Source: JACZUI01 sp965216725
GTDB lineage: Bacteria > Actinomycetota > Acidimicrobiia > Spongiisociales > ZC4RG35
DNA: 64,000 bases
Direction of reading: 5' to 3'
Assembly (NCBI GenBank): GCA_965216725.1
Contig: CBDCGI010000023.1
Location: 1-64,000 of the forward strand
The notes beneath the pieces are model-generated. The model did not search any database. It worked only from the letters and a program-made list of their open reading frames with translations, and had not been told where the DNA came from. Shown here piece by piece: positions 46,943-55,439 of this stretch (the first letter of the stretch is position 1; each line of letters starts with the position of its first letter). Position numbers and translations under genes: made by a program.

Positions 46943-47641
46943 CTAGAGGGGAAGGCTCAACTGGGGGTCGTCTCGCCGGGAGCGATTCAGGCCGTTCCAC
47001 ATCAGATGGTCCATGAAGACCCAGGATCGCCTGTGAATCGTCGTCGGGCCCAACGCCTGAAGCGCAGCTTTGTGGATCGGACAGGGATAACCCTTGTTTC
47101 CCTCGAAGTTGTAACCCGGATACATCGGCGCCAATGTCCTCATCATCCGATCACGAGTCACCTTTGCCAGGATCGAGGCGGCCGCGATCGAAAGCGAGGT
47201 GCGATCTCCCCCTACCAGCCGTCTCGCGCCACCCACGAAATCCCAATTGCCGTCCACCAGGACATGGTCCGGAACTCGGCCTAGGCCTTCCAGCGCTCGC
47301 TGGGCAGCAAGCTTCTGGGCATCCGACATGCCGAGTTGGTCGCACTCCTCGGCAGAGGCATGGCCAACCGCCCAACTCTCTGCCCATCCCGCGACGCGGG
47401 TAAACAGGGCCTCCCGCTCCGATTCGGTCAAGAGCTTCGAATCCCGAATTTTGTACACCCGCCGGTCCTTGGGGACGACGGCCGCCCCAACCGTTATTGG
47501 CCCTGCCCATGACCCTCGTCCCACCTCGTCAACTCCGACGACAACCGTTGAAGGATCCGACCACAGATCACGCTCGACGGTCAGGCCCGGGGGTCTCCTT
47601 CGCAGACTCGGTCGCAGTTTGGGTGCAGTGGCCGTGGCCAT
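46943..47641 (-). CDS. rnhB: Ribonuclease HII
   Basis: 232 aa. It removes ribonucleotides misincorporated in DNA. The acidic catalytic set is visible: VGVDEVGRGSWAGP (first Asp-Glu), DSKLL, LVDGNWDF (Asp) and SIAAASILAKVTRD (last Asp). The C-terminus has GYNFEGNKGYPCPIH. The N-terminal 30 residues are a basic extension. It lies 46 nt downstream of the yqgE gene. Confidence 0.95.
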   Translation of the reverse strand: MATATAPKLRPSLRRRPPGLTVERDLWSDPSTVVVGVDEVGRGSWAGPITVGAAVVPKDRRVYKIRDSKLLTESEREALFTRVAGWAESWAVGHASAEECDQLGMSDAQKLAAQRALEGLGRVPDHVLVDGNWDFVGGARRLVGGDRTSLSIAAASILAKVTRDRMMRTLAPMYPGYNFEGNKGYPCPIHKAALQALGPTTIHRRSWVFMDHLMWNGLNRSRRDDPQLSLPL

Positions 47642-47687
47642 GTGGATCAGGAGGGTAGGCGCTCCGGCTTTGGTTGCGATGGCACCG

Positions 47688-48209
47688 TCAATTCATCGCT
47701 ACATCAATGGGGAAAGTCGACAACAGGGCTAATCGCCCTCCCTCTCGACGCAGGACCGTCTCCCATAAGCGCGCTGGTTCGGCGAACGGATCCTCCGGCC
47801 TTGCCTCGACGACAAACCACGCACCCTCGGCGATTTCGTCTTCGAGCTGACCCGGGCCCCATCCTGAGTATCCGGCAAACACGCGCGCCGTTACTCGTCC
47901 CGTCGGTGGTGATTCGATGTCACCGATCACAACGTCGACGAGACCCGTTGGCTCACCGTCATTCCCACTGATTAGCGAGACCGCGATATCGGGCTCGACC
48001 GGCCCTCCGAAATGGACGAGGCCGTCGCCCACGACATGCTCGGCCCAATCATCGAGGTGGCTGCGCAATGGCTCCATGGTGGGTCGGTTCAGGATCAGTC
48101 CGATGTGCCCATCGGCGCCACCATGAATCACCAAGATCACCGTCCTCCAGAAGTTCGGGTCGAGGAGCGCCGGTGTGGCGACCAGCAGCCTGCCTGGAGT
48201 GGGGTCCAC
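47688..48209 (-). CDS. YqgE/AlgH (UPF0301) family protein
   Basis: 173 aa from GTG 48209. The family pattern is clear: GRLLVATPALLDPNFWRTVIL, HIGLILNRP, VHFGGPVEP, ARVFAGYSGWGPGQLEDEI and WFVVEARPEDPF. The biochemical role is not settled; the AlgH name comes from Pseudomonas alginate regulation and does not by itself link this gene to the polymer module at 32-36 kb. Divergent to the add gene. Confidence 0.93.
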   Translation of the reverse strand: MDPTPGRLLVATPALLDPNFWRTVILVIHGGADGHIGLILNRPTMEPLRSHLDDWAEHVVGDGLVHFGGPVEPDIAVSLISGNDGEPTGLVDVVIGDIESPPTGRVTARVFAGYSGWGPGQLEDEIAEGAWFVVEARPEDPFAEPARLWETVLRREGGRLALLSTFPIDVAMN

Positions 48210-48260
48210 CGCCGGATCGTACCTCGATCACGTATCCGTCAAGCAGCTACCGTTTGTCGG

Positions 48261-49328
48261 ATGCGGCTGCCAGCGGTCCTACTCCACGACCATCTTGACG
48301 GCGGACTTCGCCCGCAGACCGTGATCGACCTCGCCGCCGAGACCGGATACTCCGACCTCCCGACTCGAGATCCACATGCCCTCGCCAACTGGTTCGACCA
48401 ATCCGAATCCGGGTCGCTGAAGGCCTATCTGGAGGCATTCACCCACACCATTGGCGTGATGCAAACGCCTCCCGCACTAGAACGTGTTGCCTACGAGGCA
48501 ATCGTGGATCTCGCCGCCGACGGTGTCGTCTACGCCGAGATCAGATTCTCGCCTCCTCTACACACCGAGGACGGGCTGAGTCCGGCTCAGGTAATCCAAT
48601 CGGTAGCCAAAGGCCTTGAGGCGGGTCGAGAAGAAACCGGGCTCGAGTGGAGGGTCATAATCGACGCGCTGCGCCATGCTCACAACTCATACGACATCGC
48701 CAAGCTGGCTACAGAATCGATGGAGTATGGCGTGGTTGCGTTCGACCTCGCCGGTCCCGAAGAGGGATACCCGCCTGAGGACCACGCCGCCGCATGTCGA
48801 CTAGCGCTGGAAAGCGGGCTTCGCCTCACAATCCACGCCGGTGAGGACGCCGGCGTCCACGGGGTGGAATACATCGCTTCAGCCGTGGAACGCTGCGGCG
48901 CCGAGCGGATCGGTCATGGCGTGCAAATCATCGAGGACTGTTCGGTTGAGGACAACGAAATCGTTCACATGGGGCCGGTAGCCGAGCGGATCAGGTCACG
49001 TAGGACCGCATTGGAGTTGTGCCCGGCCTCCAATTTGGCAACCGGATCCTGGGACGCAATGGGCCATCCCCTCGGGCTCCTCTATCGCGCGGGATTCAAC
49101 GTGACCATCAACACCGACAACCGCCTGATGAGCAGCACCGCTATGTCGAAGGAGTTCGACTTCGCCCAAAGCCAGCATGGCTTCTCTGTGGAGGACCTAG
49201 CCACGGTCACCCGCAACAGCCTCGAGGCCGCCTTCTGTGATGACGACACCAAGAAGCACCTTTGGGAGAACGTCATCGGACCCAGCTACGCAGAAGCCGG
49301 CGCAGATGTAAGACTGGCCTGGCGATGA
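48261..49328 (+). CDS. add: Adenosine deaminase
   Basis: 355 aa from ATG 48261; the frame is open to 48012 but that overlaps yqgE. It deaminates adenosine and deoxyadenosine to inosine. HDHLDGGL gives the first zinc histidines, HAGED the next His with catalytic Glu, then the RIGHGVQ His. The final Asp region reads INTDNRLMS, the Asn variant of NTDD common in actinobacterial enzymes. It overlaps tdh by 4 nt (ATGA). Confidence 0.93.
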   Translation: MRLPAVLLHDHLDGGLRPQTVIDLAAETGYSDLPTRDPHALANWFDQSESGSLKAYLEAFTHTIGVMQTPPALERVAYEAIVDLAADGVVYAEIRFSPPLHTEDGLSPAQVIQSVAKGLEAGREETGLEWRVIIDALRHAHNSYDIAKLATESMEYGVVAFDLAGPEEGYPPEDHAAACRLALESGLRLTIHAGEDAGVHGVEYIASAVERCGAERIGHGVQIIEDCSVEDNEIVHMGPVAERIRSRRTALELCPASNLATGSWDAMGHPLGLLYRAGFNVTINTDNRLMSSTAMSKEFDFAQSQHGFSVEDLATVTRNSLEAAFCDDDTKKHLWENVIGPSYAEAGADVRLAWR

Positions 49329-50374
49329 CGATGCACGCTCTGGTCAAACATGCCGATCGACCTGGTCTCGTTCTGGAACAGGTCCCGGTGCCGGAGCCCG
49401 GCCCGGACGACGTATTGATCAAGGTCCTCACCACCGGGATCTGCGGCACCGATCTCCACATTTACCAATGGGACGAGTGGGCCCAGTACACCGTCCCTGC
49501 TCCCATGGTCGTCGGGCACGAGTTCTCTGGCGTCATAGAGGAAGTTGGGAGCAACGTATTCGGTTTCAACCCCGGAGACCTGGTTAGTGCCGAAGGCCAC
49601 GTTGTTTGTGGGTTCTGTAGGAACTGCCTCGCAGGCAAGCGCCACCTATGCAAAGACGCCAAGGGAATCGGCGTGAATCTTCCGGGCGCATTCGCTGAAT
49701 ACCTGACTGTCCCTAAAGGGAACGTGTGGAGGCATGCGGATCATCTCGACCACGAGATTGCCGCCCTCTTTGACCCTTTTGGCAATGCAGTTCACACGAG
49801 TCTCAAGTATCCAGTCTTGGGGGAAGACGTGCTGATCACCGGGGCGGGACCCATTGGGCTCATGGCAGTAGCAATCGTGCGGCACGCCGGGGCGCGGAAC
49901 GTCGTCACAACCGACCTCAACCCCTTCCGGTTGGATCTTGCCAAGCGTATGGGAGCGACTCGTGCCGTCGACATCAGGGTTGAAGACCTGGGCGACGTCC
50001 AGGCTGAACTTGGGATGTCCGAAGGCTTCGACGTGGCCCTCGAAGTGTCAGGAAGCCCAGCAGCGATGCAGGACATCCTCGACAACACCATTCACGGAGC
50101 CAACATCGCAATGCTCGGCCTTCCCTCAGAGCCTTATGCCATCGACTGGTCGCTCGTGATCGTCAACATGCTCAACATCAAGGGGATCTACGGACGTGAG
50201 ATGTTCGAGACCTGGTACAAGGCCAAAGTCATGATCGACTCCGGGTTGGACATCACGCCGGTAATTACCCACCGGTTTGATTTTCACGAATTCGAGCCCG
50301 CCTTTGCCGCTGCTGCATCTGCCGATTCGGGCAAAGTGCTGCTGAATTGGTTTGCAGGAGACTCGCTCGGCTGA
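49325..50374 (+). CDS. tdh: L-threonine 3-dehydrogenase
   Basis: 349 aa zinc-dependent medium-chain dehydrogenase oxidising threonine to 2-amino-3-ketobutyrate. The catalytic zinc site is GICGTDLHIYQWDEW and GHEFSGVI; the structural-zinc Cys cluster is CGFCRNCLAGKRHLC; the NAD fold is ITGAGPIGLMAVAI. The IYQWDEWA and FDPFGNAVH pieces are typical of Tdh and not of other family members. The usual partner kbl is not next to it. Start ATG 49325; ATG 49331 is possible. Confidence 0.93.
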   Translation: MTMHALVKHADRPGLVLEQVPVPEPGPDDVLIKVLTTGICGTDLHIYQWDEWAQYTVPAPMVVGHEFSGVIEEVGSNVFGFNPGDLVSAEGHVVCGFCRNCLAGKRHLCKDAKGIGVNLPGAFAEYLTVPKGNVWRHADHLDHEIAALFDPFGNAVHTSLKYPVLGEDVLITGAGPIGLMAVAIVRHAGARNVVTTDLNPFRLDLAKRMGATRAVDIRVEDLGDVQAELGMSEGFDVALEVSGSPAAMQDILDNTIHGANIAMLGLPSEPYAIDWSLVIVNMLNIKGIYGREMFETWYKAKVMIDSGLDITPVITHRFDFHEFEPAFAAAASADSGKVLLNWFAGDSLG

Positions 50375-50383
50375 CTGTTTAGG

Positions 50384-50399
50384 TGAGCCGCTCGGCTCA
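50384..50399. terminator. Hairpin between convergent tdh and hydrolase genes
   Basis: TGAGCC and GGCTCA form a perfect 6-bp stem with a GCTC loop, in the 22-nt gap between the two convergent stop codons and touching the second stop. No long T-run on either side. A weak shared terminator is plausible. Confidence 0.4.
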
Positions 50400-51206
50400 G
50401 ATTCGCTCTTCGAGCCAGCTGATCATGTCTGCGATTACCTGGGGACCTTCCGGCTCATTCATCGTCTCATGCCTCAACCCCGGATAGAGCTTGCGGGTCA
50501 CGCAATCGAGGTCCGCCAATGGGGCTGAGACTTGGGGCGGCACGAGTGAGTCCGAGCCCCCATGGGTTACCAACGTCGGCACGTCCAGGTCACCGAAACT
50601 CGCCTGAAGCTCCTTCATCGATTTAAGAAACTGATTTCCGAATCGTGGAGTGGCTTTGAGGATGACCAGGGGGTCGGCGAGGTATGCCTCACCCACACCT
50701 GGGTCGGACGACAGCTCTTCGGTATTCACCGGTGTCGCTATGGATATCCTTGGGGCGATCCGCGCAAGCACCGGCACAGCAACCTTTTGCCACGCGGCTT
50801 TGGCATCGATGGCCGGCGTCGAGAGAATCAAGAGATCGAGGTGAGGGCGTTCCGAGAGCGCGTACCCCAGGGCCAGATTCCCTCCCATTGAGTGACCCAT
50901 CAGCACTACCGGAACGTTCTTCGTGCGGGCCCACTCAACGTGGCGTTGGATCTGATCGTGATACGTCGACCAGTCATCGATGTCCCACCTCGGGCCGCCG
51001 CTGGCCCCGGCTCCGATGAGATCGAATGATCTGACCATGAAGCCACCGTCGGCGAACGCGTCGCCGACGTGCTCGTACCTCCCCGAGTGCTCGGCTATGC
51101 CATGAATCAGCACGATGATCGCCTTGGGTTCGGCAAGAGGCGACCACTCTCGGATCAACTCGATTTCGTAATTCGGGATGACTTCGGTGAATGCAACACT
51201 GGGCAA
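50397..51206 (-). CDS. Alpha/beta hydrolase, monoacylglycerol lipase-like
   Basis: 269 aa from TTG 51206, chosen because AGGAGA lies eight bases upstream. Hydrolase_4 / lysophospholipase type: VLIHGIAEHSGRYEHV (oxyanion region), nucleophile elbow GHSMGGN, acid in THGGSDSLVPP, and His in PGLRHETMNEPE. It probably splits monoglycerides or lysophospholipids. No signal peptide. It stands alone between tdh and gcvT. Confidence 0.88.
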   Translation of the reverse strand: MPSVAFTEVIPNYEIELIREWSPLAEPKAIIVLIHGIAEHSGRYEHVGDAFADGGFMVRSFDLIGAGASGGPRWDIDDWSTYHDQIQRHVEWARTKNVPVVLMGHSMGGNLALGYALSERPHLDLLILSTPAIDAKAAWQKVAVPVLARIAPRISIATPVNTEELSSDPGVGEAYLADPLVILKATPRFGNQFLKSMKELQASFGDLDVPTLVTHGGSDSLVPPQVSAPLADLDCVTRKLYPGLRHETMNEPEGPQVIADMISWLEERI

Positions 51207-51294
51207 ATCTGGTTCTCCTGATGATCCGACCTGATGCTAGATCCTGAACGTTGGTTGCGAATTCAGACACAAGCCTGTTGCTCGCGTACGTGGT

Positions 51295-52338
51295 CTACGG
51301 GGATTTGTGGAAGGGCGGTGCCGCGGTTCGGCCTTTGACTCTCCTGTCTCTGATGCCGACTTCGATCGGCTGATCGACGCCCACCGGCGGGCTCATGTAC
51401 CCAATGCCGATTCCGGACTTGAGGACAGGACTCAGGTTGCCCGAAGTGACTGTTCCCACGCTCGCCCCTGAGTACAGCGGATAGTCGCTCCTGGGAATGC
51501 CTTTTTCCTCGAGCACGAAACCCGTGAGGCGCCGGCCGGCCCCCCGCTTCATCTGATCCGCAACCGGTCCTCTACCGACGAACTCGTGGTTCAGGCCCAC
51601 CGCGAAATCGAGCCCAGCTTCGACGGGTGTCGTCGTCTCATCGATGTCCTCACCCCAGAGGGCGAGGCCCGCCTCCAGACGCAGCGTGTCTCGCGCACCG
51701 AGCCCGCATGGACGGGCTCCGGCTACGACCATGGCATCTACCAGCGCTTCTCCTGTATCCGGGTCAGTGCATATCTCGCCACCGCGTTCACCGGTGTATC
51801 CGGTACCGGCCAGATACACAGGAGAGCCCAAGAATTCGACTTCCAGGGTCCTGAACCGACCCGGGCTGGCGCCAAGCGTCGACTCCAGGAGAGCCGGGGC
51901 ATCGGGTCCTTGCACAGCCAGCAGAACTGTCTTTGGCCGCAAATCGTCGACCTCGCACCCTTCCTCGGCGGCGAATCGACCCATCACCAAGTCGTGATTG
52001 GCCGCGTTCGGGAGAATCCAAAAGCTGCCGTCTCCCCACCACCAGACGATCAGGTCATCCACGATGCCACCCTCTTGGTTGAGCATCATCGAGTATTGGG
52101 TCTTGCCGGGTTCGATCCGCTCCAGGTCATTGCACAGGAGGTAATCGACAGCTCGCCTTGCACCCGGTCCACGCAGAGCAAAGCGACCGAGATGGGAGAC
52201 GTCGAAGACCCCCACAGAGTCGCGAACAGCATGGTGCTCCGCAAGGACAGACTCGAATTGGACCGGCATCTGCCAGCCTCCGAAGTCAACAAAGCGCGCC
52301 CCGAGGCGCGCCCCCAAATCGTGAAGCGGTGACTTCAT
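51295..52338 (-). CDS. gcvT: Aminomethyltransferase of the glycine cleavage system (T protein)
   Basis: 347 aa from ATG 52338, overlapping the upstream gene by ATGA; the frame is open to 52971 but that is not coding. It uses tetrahydrofolate to take the methylene group from aminomethyl-lipoyl GcvH. Recognisable: VDFGGWQMPVQF, SVGVFDVSHLGRF, DDLIVWWW, GYTGERGGEI and GLGARDTLRLEAGLALWG. The H protein is encoded in the same block at 57709; the P protein (gcvP) is not in the window. Confidence 0.93.
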   Translation of the reverse strand: MKSPLHDLGARLGARFVDFGGWQMPVQFESVLAEHHAVRDSVGVFDVSHLGRFALRGPGARRAVDYLLCNDLERIEPGKTQYSMMLNQEGGIVDDLIVWWWGDGSFWILPNAANHDLVMGRFAAEEGCEVDDLRPKTVLLAVQGPDAPALLESTLGASPGRFRTLEVEFLGSPVYLAGTGYTGERGGEICTDPDTGEALVDAMVVAGARPCGLGARDTLRLEAGLALWGEDIDETTTPVEAGLDFAVGLNHEFVGRGPVADQMKRGAGRRLTGFVLEEKGIPRSDYPLYSGASVGTVTSGNLSPVLKSGIGIGYMSPPVGVDQPIEVGIRDRRVKGRTAAPPFHKSP

Positions 52339-52772
52339 CCCGTCAGACGCTCCCCCCTCTCCTCTAGGCGGACCACGTCCGGAGTCCCAGGGATTCGTGT
52401 CGGAGTCACTCCCTGTTCCAGATGATCCGGGTCTTCGAGGCCGTACTTGACGACGAGATTGAGGTAGTCGCGCTGGTAGAAGACCTTGCACTTCACGTCG
52501 GGGTAGAGACGGCGCAGCTGGCGGACCTTCTTGTTCTTCTTGGTTACTAGCTTCTGGCTCATCGTCGTGATCTCGATGTACAGGTCGTCGTCTTCGATGT
52601 AGAAATCCGGTGTGAAGAACCGCGTCGGGTCTCCGTCGTCGTCCCACTCGATTGGGAACGATCGTGGCTCGTACTGCCAGGTGACTCCATAGAAGTCGAG
52701 CAAGAGGGCGAACTGCCGCTCGCTGTTGTGTGCAAATTCGACTTCTTTGGCCGAAGGTCGGTTGTTGATCAG
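52335..52772 (-). CDS. Conserved hypothetical protein, probably starting at CTG or ATC
   Basis: About 145 aa. The first conventional codon (TTG 52703) would cut off a segment, FAHNSERQFALLLDFYG, that reads like the conserved N-terminus of these proteins. Upstream in frame are only CTG 52772, overlapping the merR stop (CTGA), and ATC 52769, both behind GGAG. The rest has YEPRSFPI, FTPDFYIEDDDLYIEITT and KKNKKVRQLRRLYPDVKCKVFYQRDY. The alternation of acidic residues (Asp in PDFY, Glu in IEIT) with a Lys pair hints at a PD-(D/E)XK-like fold. Function unknown. It is coupled to gcvT by ATGA. Confidence 0.72.
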   Translation of the reverse strand: MINNRPSAKEVEFAHNSERQFALLLDFYGVTWQYEPRSFPIEWDDDGDPTRFFTPDFYIEDDDLYIEITTMSQKLVTKKNKKVRQLRRLYPDVKCKVFYQRDYLNLVVKYGLEDPDHLEQGVTPTRIPGTPDVVRLEERGERLTG

Positions 52773-53242
52773 GGGGCTCCTGCCTCGACGACCCCGGCGA
52801 ACTCGTTCCCTTCCGGGAACAGCTGATGAATGGCTCCCTCGACCTCGTCCTGAACTGGGCCGATCGCAATCCCGAAGACTCCCTGACCTCTTCTGAAGAC
52901 GTCAACCACCTCTTCCTCAGAGTGGGCCGCATATATCGTCTGGCCGTCGGAGAGGAGTGTGACGTCGGCAAGCGGCCTGTCGGAATCGAGTTGCTCCCGC
53001 AGGATCTCGACAGCGGAGCGAATCTTCTTGAGACTCATCCCGGCGTCGAGGAGCCGCTTGATGACTTTGAGTTGGACCACGTCTTCAAAGGAATACAGGC
53101 GTTGGCTCCCAGATCCGCTGGCTTGGCGCAACGACGGTCGGATCAACTCTGTTCGGGCCCAATAGTCGAGCTGGCGGTAGGTGATTCCCACGAGGTTGCA
53201 CACCTGCGGGGCGCGGTATCCGAGATTCGACTGTTGGGTCAT
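52769..53242 (-). CDS. MerR-family transcriptional regulator (Rv1830-like position)
   Basis: 157 aa. The MerR winged helix (about 9-75) reads YRAPQVCNLVGITYRQLDYWARTELIRPS and LYSFEDVVQLKVIKRLLDAG. A helical linker and an acidic C-terminus replace the effector domain; there are no Cys for metals. Its place next to DUF151 and in one block with garA and a second MerR matches Rv1830 in mycobacteria. A 16-bp palindrome sits between its promoter and its start, so it is probably autoregulated. Confidence 0.9.
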   Translation of the reverse strand: MTQQSNLGYRAPQVCNLVGITYRQLDYWARTELIRPSLRQASGSGSQRLYSFEDVVQLKVIKRLLDAGMSLKKIRSAVEILREQLDSDRPLADVTLLSDGQTIYAAHSEEEVVDVFRRGQGVFGIAIGPVQDEVEGAIHQLFPEGNEFAGVVEAGAP

Positions 53243-53254
53243 CCAGAACTCCAG

Positions 53255-53270
53255 GTTACATGCGTGTAAC
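53255..53270. promoter_or_regulatory. Palindromic operator upstream of merR
   Basis: GTTACA-TGCG-TGTAAC, a perfect 16-bp dyad centred about 20 nt upstream of the merR start and directly downstream of the putative -10 box. The position suits autorepression by the MerR protein, which binds as a dimer. Confidence 0.6.
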
Positions 53271-53284
53271 TCCGCCGAGGATGC

Positions 53285-53314
53285 AAGCTAACCGGGATAC
53301 GGTCCCAATGTCAA
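53285..53314 (-). promoter_or_regulatory. Promoter of merR-hypothetical-gcvT
   Basis: Minus strand TTGACA (53314-53309), an 18-nt spacer and TAGCTT (53290-53285). The consensus -35 and the fitting TAnnnT -10 make this one of the best promoter matches in the window. The longer than usual spacer fits MerR-type promoters. Confidence 0.6.
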
Positions 53315-53331
53315 CGAAAGCTGTGGATAAC

Positions 53332-54327
53332 TCAGCTCGGTCCCAGATAGCGGGCGGCCCGCTCCACCTGCTCTTCGGTGCCCACCAGCACCAGGCGGTC
53401 CCCGGCATGTAACACCAGGTCGGGCTGAGGATTGACTGTCATGGCCACCTTCTGGTCCTCAACCGCAAGCACCAGCGCACCGGTGTCCTCCCTGATGCCT
53501 GAATCCCGAATTGACAATCCGTCGACTCTGCACCCAGGTTGGACGTCCAGCTCCTCCACGTGGAACTCGACAGGACGGCCGTTGACGACCACGTCGAATA
53601 TCTGCGCCAGTTCCGGCTGCACAGCCATCGCCGCCAATCGCTCGGCACCAACCGCCTGCGGCGCCACCACGCCATCGGCACCCGCCAGCCGGAGCTTCCG
53701 CTCGGATTCTGCGTCGTGAGCCCTGCAGATGACCCTGAGATCGGGCCGGATCGACTTGGTGGAGAGAGCGATCACCAGGTTGTCCGAGTCCGAGTCCACA
53801 CAAGCGATGACAGCCTCCGCCCGCTCTACGCCCGCATCCGACATAACATCGTTGTGGGTGGCGTCTCCGAACACGGCCAAATGCCCTGCTTCCTCCGCCC
53901 ATCGCAATCTGTCCTCGTCCTGTTCGACGACTACGACGTCGGTCCCCGCCTCGACGAGGTTCTTGGCAACTGCTCGCCCCACCCGTCCATATCCGCATAC
54001 GATCACGTGACCGTTGAGATCGTCGATCTTTTTCAGAATCTTGCTCCTACGCCGAACGGCTCCGAGGTCGATCAGATACTCGACCTGCGCGGTGGCAGTG
54101 TAGATAGCGGCCCCGAGACCGGCGAAGACCAGGAGAATCGCCCACATTCGCCCCAGCGTCGACAACTCGAATACTTCGCCAAAACCAACCGTCGTGATGG
54201 TGATAGTGACCATGTAGAAGGCATCGAAGAAACTCGCACCGTCGATGATCATGAAGCCGAAAGCTCCAACGAAAACGGTCACGGCGAGTATCTGGAGGCC
54301 GAGCCTCACCCGCCGCGACGGGTTCAT
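53332..54327 (-). CDS. Potassium channel with cytoplasmic RCK (TrkA-N/TrkA-C) domain
   Basis: 331 aa, Kch/MthK type. Two membrane helices (about 8-28 and 60-82) flank the pore helix with the selectivity filter TTVGFGE. TrkA-N (about 105-225) has VIVCGYGRVGRAVAKNL for nucleotide and VVVEQDEDRL. TrkA-C (about 245-331) ends with the GDRLVLVGTEEQV strand. It gates K+ flow in response to a ligand such as NAD(H), nucleotides or Ca2+. It overlaps the DUF151 stop by ATGA. Confidence 0.93.
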   Translation of the reverse strand: MNPSRRVRLGLQILAVTVFVGAFGFMIIDGASFFDAFYMVTITITTVGFGEVFELSTLGRMWAILLVFAGLGAAIYTATAQVEYLIDLGAVRRRSKILKKIDDLNGHVIVCGYGRVGRAVAKNLVEAGTDVVVVEQDEDRLRWAEEAGHLAVFGDATHNDVMSDAGVERAEAVIACVDSDSDNLVIALSTKSIRPDLRVICRAHDAESERKLRLAGADGVVAPQAVGAERLAAMAVQPELAQIFDVVVNGRPVEFHVEELDVQPGCRVDGLSIRDSGIREDTGALVLAVEDQKVAMTVNPQPDLVLHAGDRLVLVGTEEQVERAARYLGPS

Positions 54328-54836
54328 TCGCTCCCCGGGTCGGTATCGAGGAAGTCTTCGACGGTGACGTCTTCCAGAAACCGGCGGAAACGCTCGAGCT
54401 CCTGATCGGCATCGCCGTCTTCCTCAAAGACCACCCCGGAGTCTTCGAGAACCTCCTCGAGAGCAAAAACCGGCGCGCCGGTCCGCACCGCGAGGGCTAT
54501 GGCGTCCGAGGGTCGAGATGAGACGTGGACCTCGCGTCCGTCGATATCGAGAGAGAGGTCGGCGTAGAAAACCGAATCCCTCATCTCGGTGATCACAACC
54601 TTCTTGGCCAACGCACCCAGTGCGTCGATAACCGACCTCATCAGATCGTGGGTCAATGGCCTGGGCGGGGTGACGCCTTCCATGGCGGTGGCGATCGCAG
54701 TGGCCTCTGTGCCCCCGATCCAAATGGGCAGATGGCGCTGGCCGTCCTTTTCCCGGAGAAGGACGATGGGCTGGTTGGACGGGAGTTCAACCCGAACCCC
54801 AACCACCTCCATTGCGATCGGTCCGTTGGCCGCCAT
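54324..54836 (-). CDS. DUF151 (bifunctional nuclease-like) protein
   Basis: 170 aa. The DUF151 core is visible: QPIVLLREKDGQRHLPIWIGGTEATAIA, RPLTHDLMRSVIDALGA and VSSRPSDAIALAVRTGAPVF. An acidic tail of about 40 residues follows. This is the position of Rv1829 in the mycobacterial cluster. Nuclease activity was reported for plant relatives; the bacterial role is unclear. Confidence 0.92.
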   Translation of the reverse strand: MAANGPIAMEVVGVRVELPSNQPIVLLREKDGQRHLPIWIGGTEATAIATAMEGVTPPRPLTHDLMRSVIDALGALAKKVVITEMRDSVFYADLSLDIDGREVHVSSRPSDAIALAVRTGAPVFALEEVLEDSGVVFEEDGDADQELERFRRFLEDVTVEDFLDTDPGSE

Positions 54837-54848
54837 GCCCCAAGATTA

Positions 54849-55439
54849 TCACCGGCCCTCCGTCATTCTCTCAGCGCCAAGCCAGTCGTAGAGAATGTCT
54901 GGCTTTTCTACGAATTGATTCATGTCGAGGACGGCCCAGAGCGATCGAAGGTTGCGATATGCACCCTGCCAATCGAGGCCGTATCCGACCAGGTACTCAT
55001 CACCGACCTCGAAACCTCGATACTCGATAGGAACCTCGACAACCCGCCTTCTTGTTTTGTCGGTAAGTGCCGCGGTGCTCACGCTTGCCGCTCCTCGGTC
55101 TTCCATCATCCTGCGCAAGGCAGTTAGCGACAAACCGGTGTCGATTATGTCCTCGACGAGAATCACGTGGCGATCGAGCACCGGCGTCGCCAGATCCATC
55201 GCGATGCTGATTCGACCACTCTCCCCGAATCGGTTCAATGCCAGGAAGTCGATCTCGCACTGGACAGAGACGGCCCGCACCAGGTCCGCAGCGAAAGGGA
55301 TTGCGCCGGTCATCACGACCACAAACAGCGGGTCGCGGCCTTCATAATCATGTGAGATGGCGGAGCCGAGCTCGACGACCCGCGACCGAATCTCTTCCTC
55401 ACTCAGAGCCTCTACCGCTAGATCCGACATGCCACTCAC
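54849..55439 (-). CDS. hpt: Hypoxanthine phosphoribosyltransferase
   Basis: 196 aa from GTG 55439 (GTGA overlap with the upstream stop); ATG 55430 is possible. It salvages hypoxanthine and guanine with PRPP. The PRPP loop is VILVEDIIDTGLSL, the substrate loop VVVMTGAIPFAADL, and the base site DEYLVGYGLDW. It is somewhat unusual inside the garA block, where mycobacteria have no hpt. Confidence 0.95.
   Translation of the reverse strand: MSGMSDLAVEALSEEEIRSRVVELGSAISHDYEGRDPLFVVVMTGAIPFAADLVRAVSVQCEIDFLALNRFGESGRISIAMDLATPVLDRHVILVEDIIDTGLSLTALRRMMEDRGAASVSTAALTDKTRRRVVEVPIEYRGFEVGDEYLVGYGLDWQGAYRNLRSLWAVLDMNQFVEKPDILYDWLGAERMTEGR

Noticed and set aside
47688..48209. AlgH as evidence for alginate synthesis
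   Set aside because: YqgE/AlgH proteins are widespread in bacteria that make no alginate; the name does not support the polymer module.
48012..48260. 438-aa version of adenosine deaminase
   Set aside because: The extension overlaps yqgE on the other strand and has no similarity; HDHLDGG must lie near the N-terminus, as with ATG 48261.
51207..52340. Glycine riboswitch near gcvT
   Set aside because: gcvT overlaps the preceding gene by ATGA, leaving no leader, and the promoter region before merR has an operator dyad but no riboswitch-like fold.
52339..52971. 558-aa version of GcvT starting at 52971
   Set aside because: The extra N-terminal part is the out-of-frame shadow of the hypothetical gene and merR; GcvT homology begins at ATG 52338.
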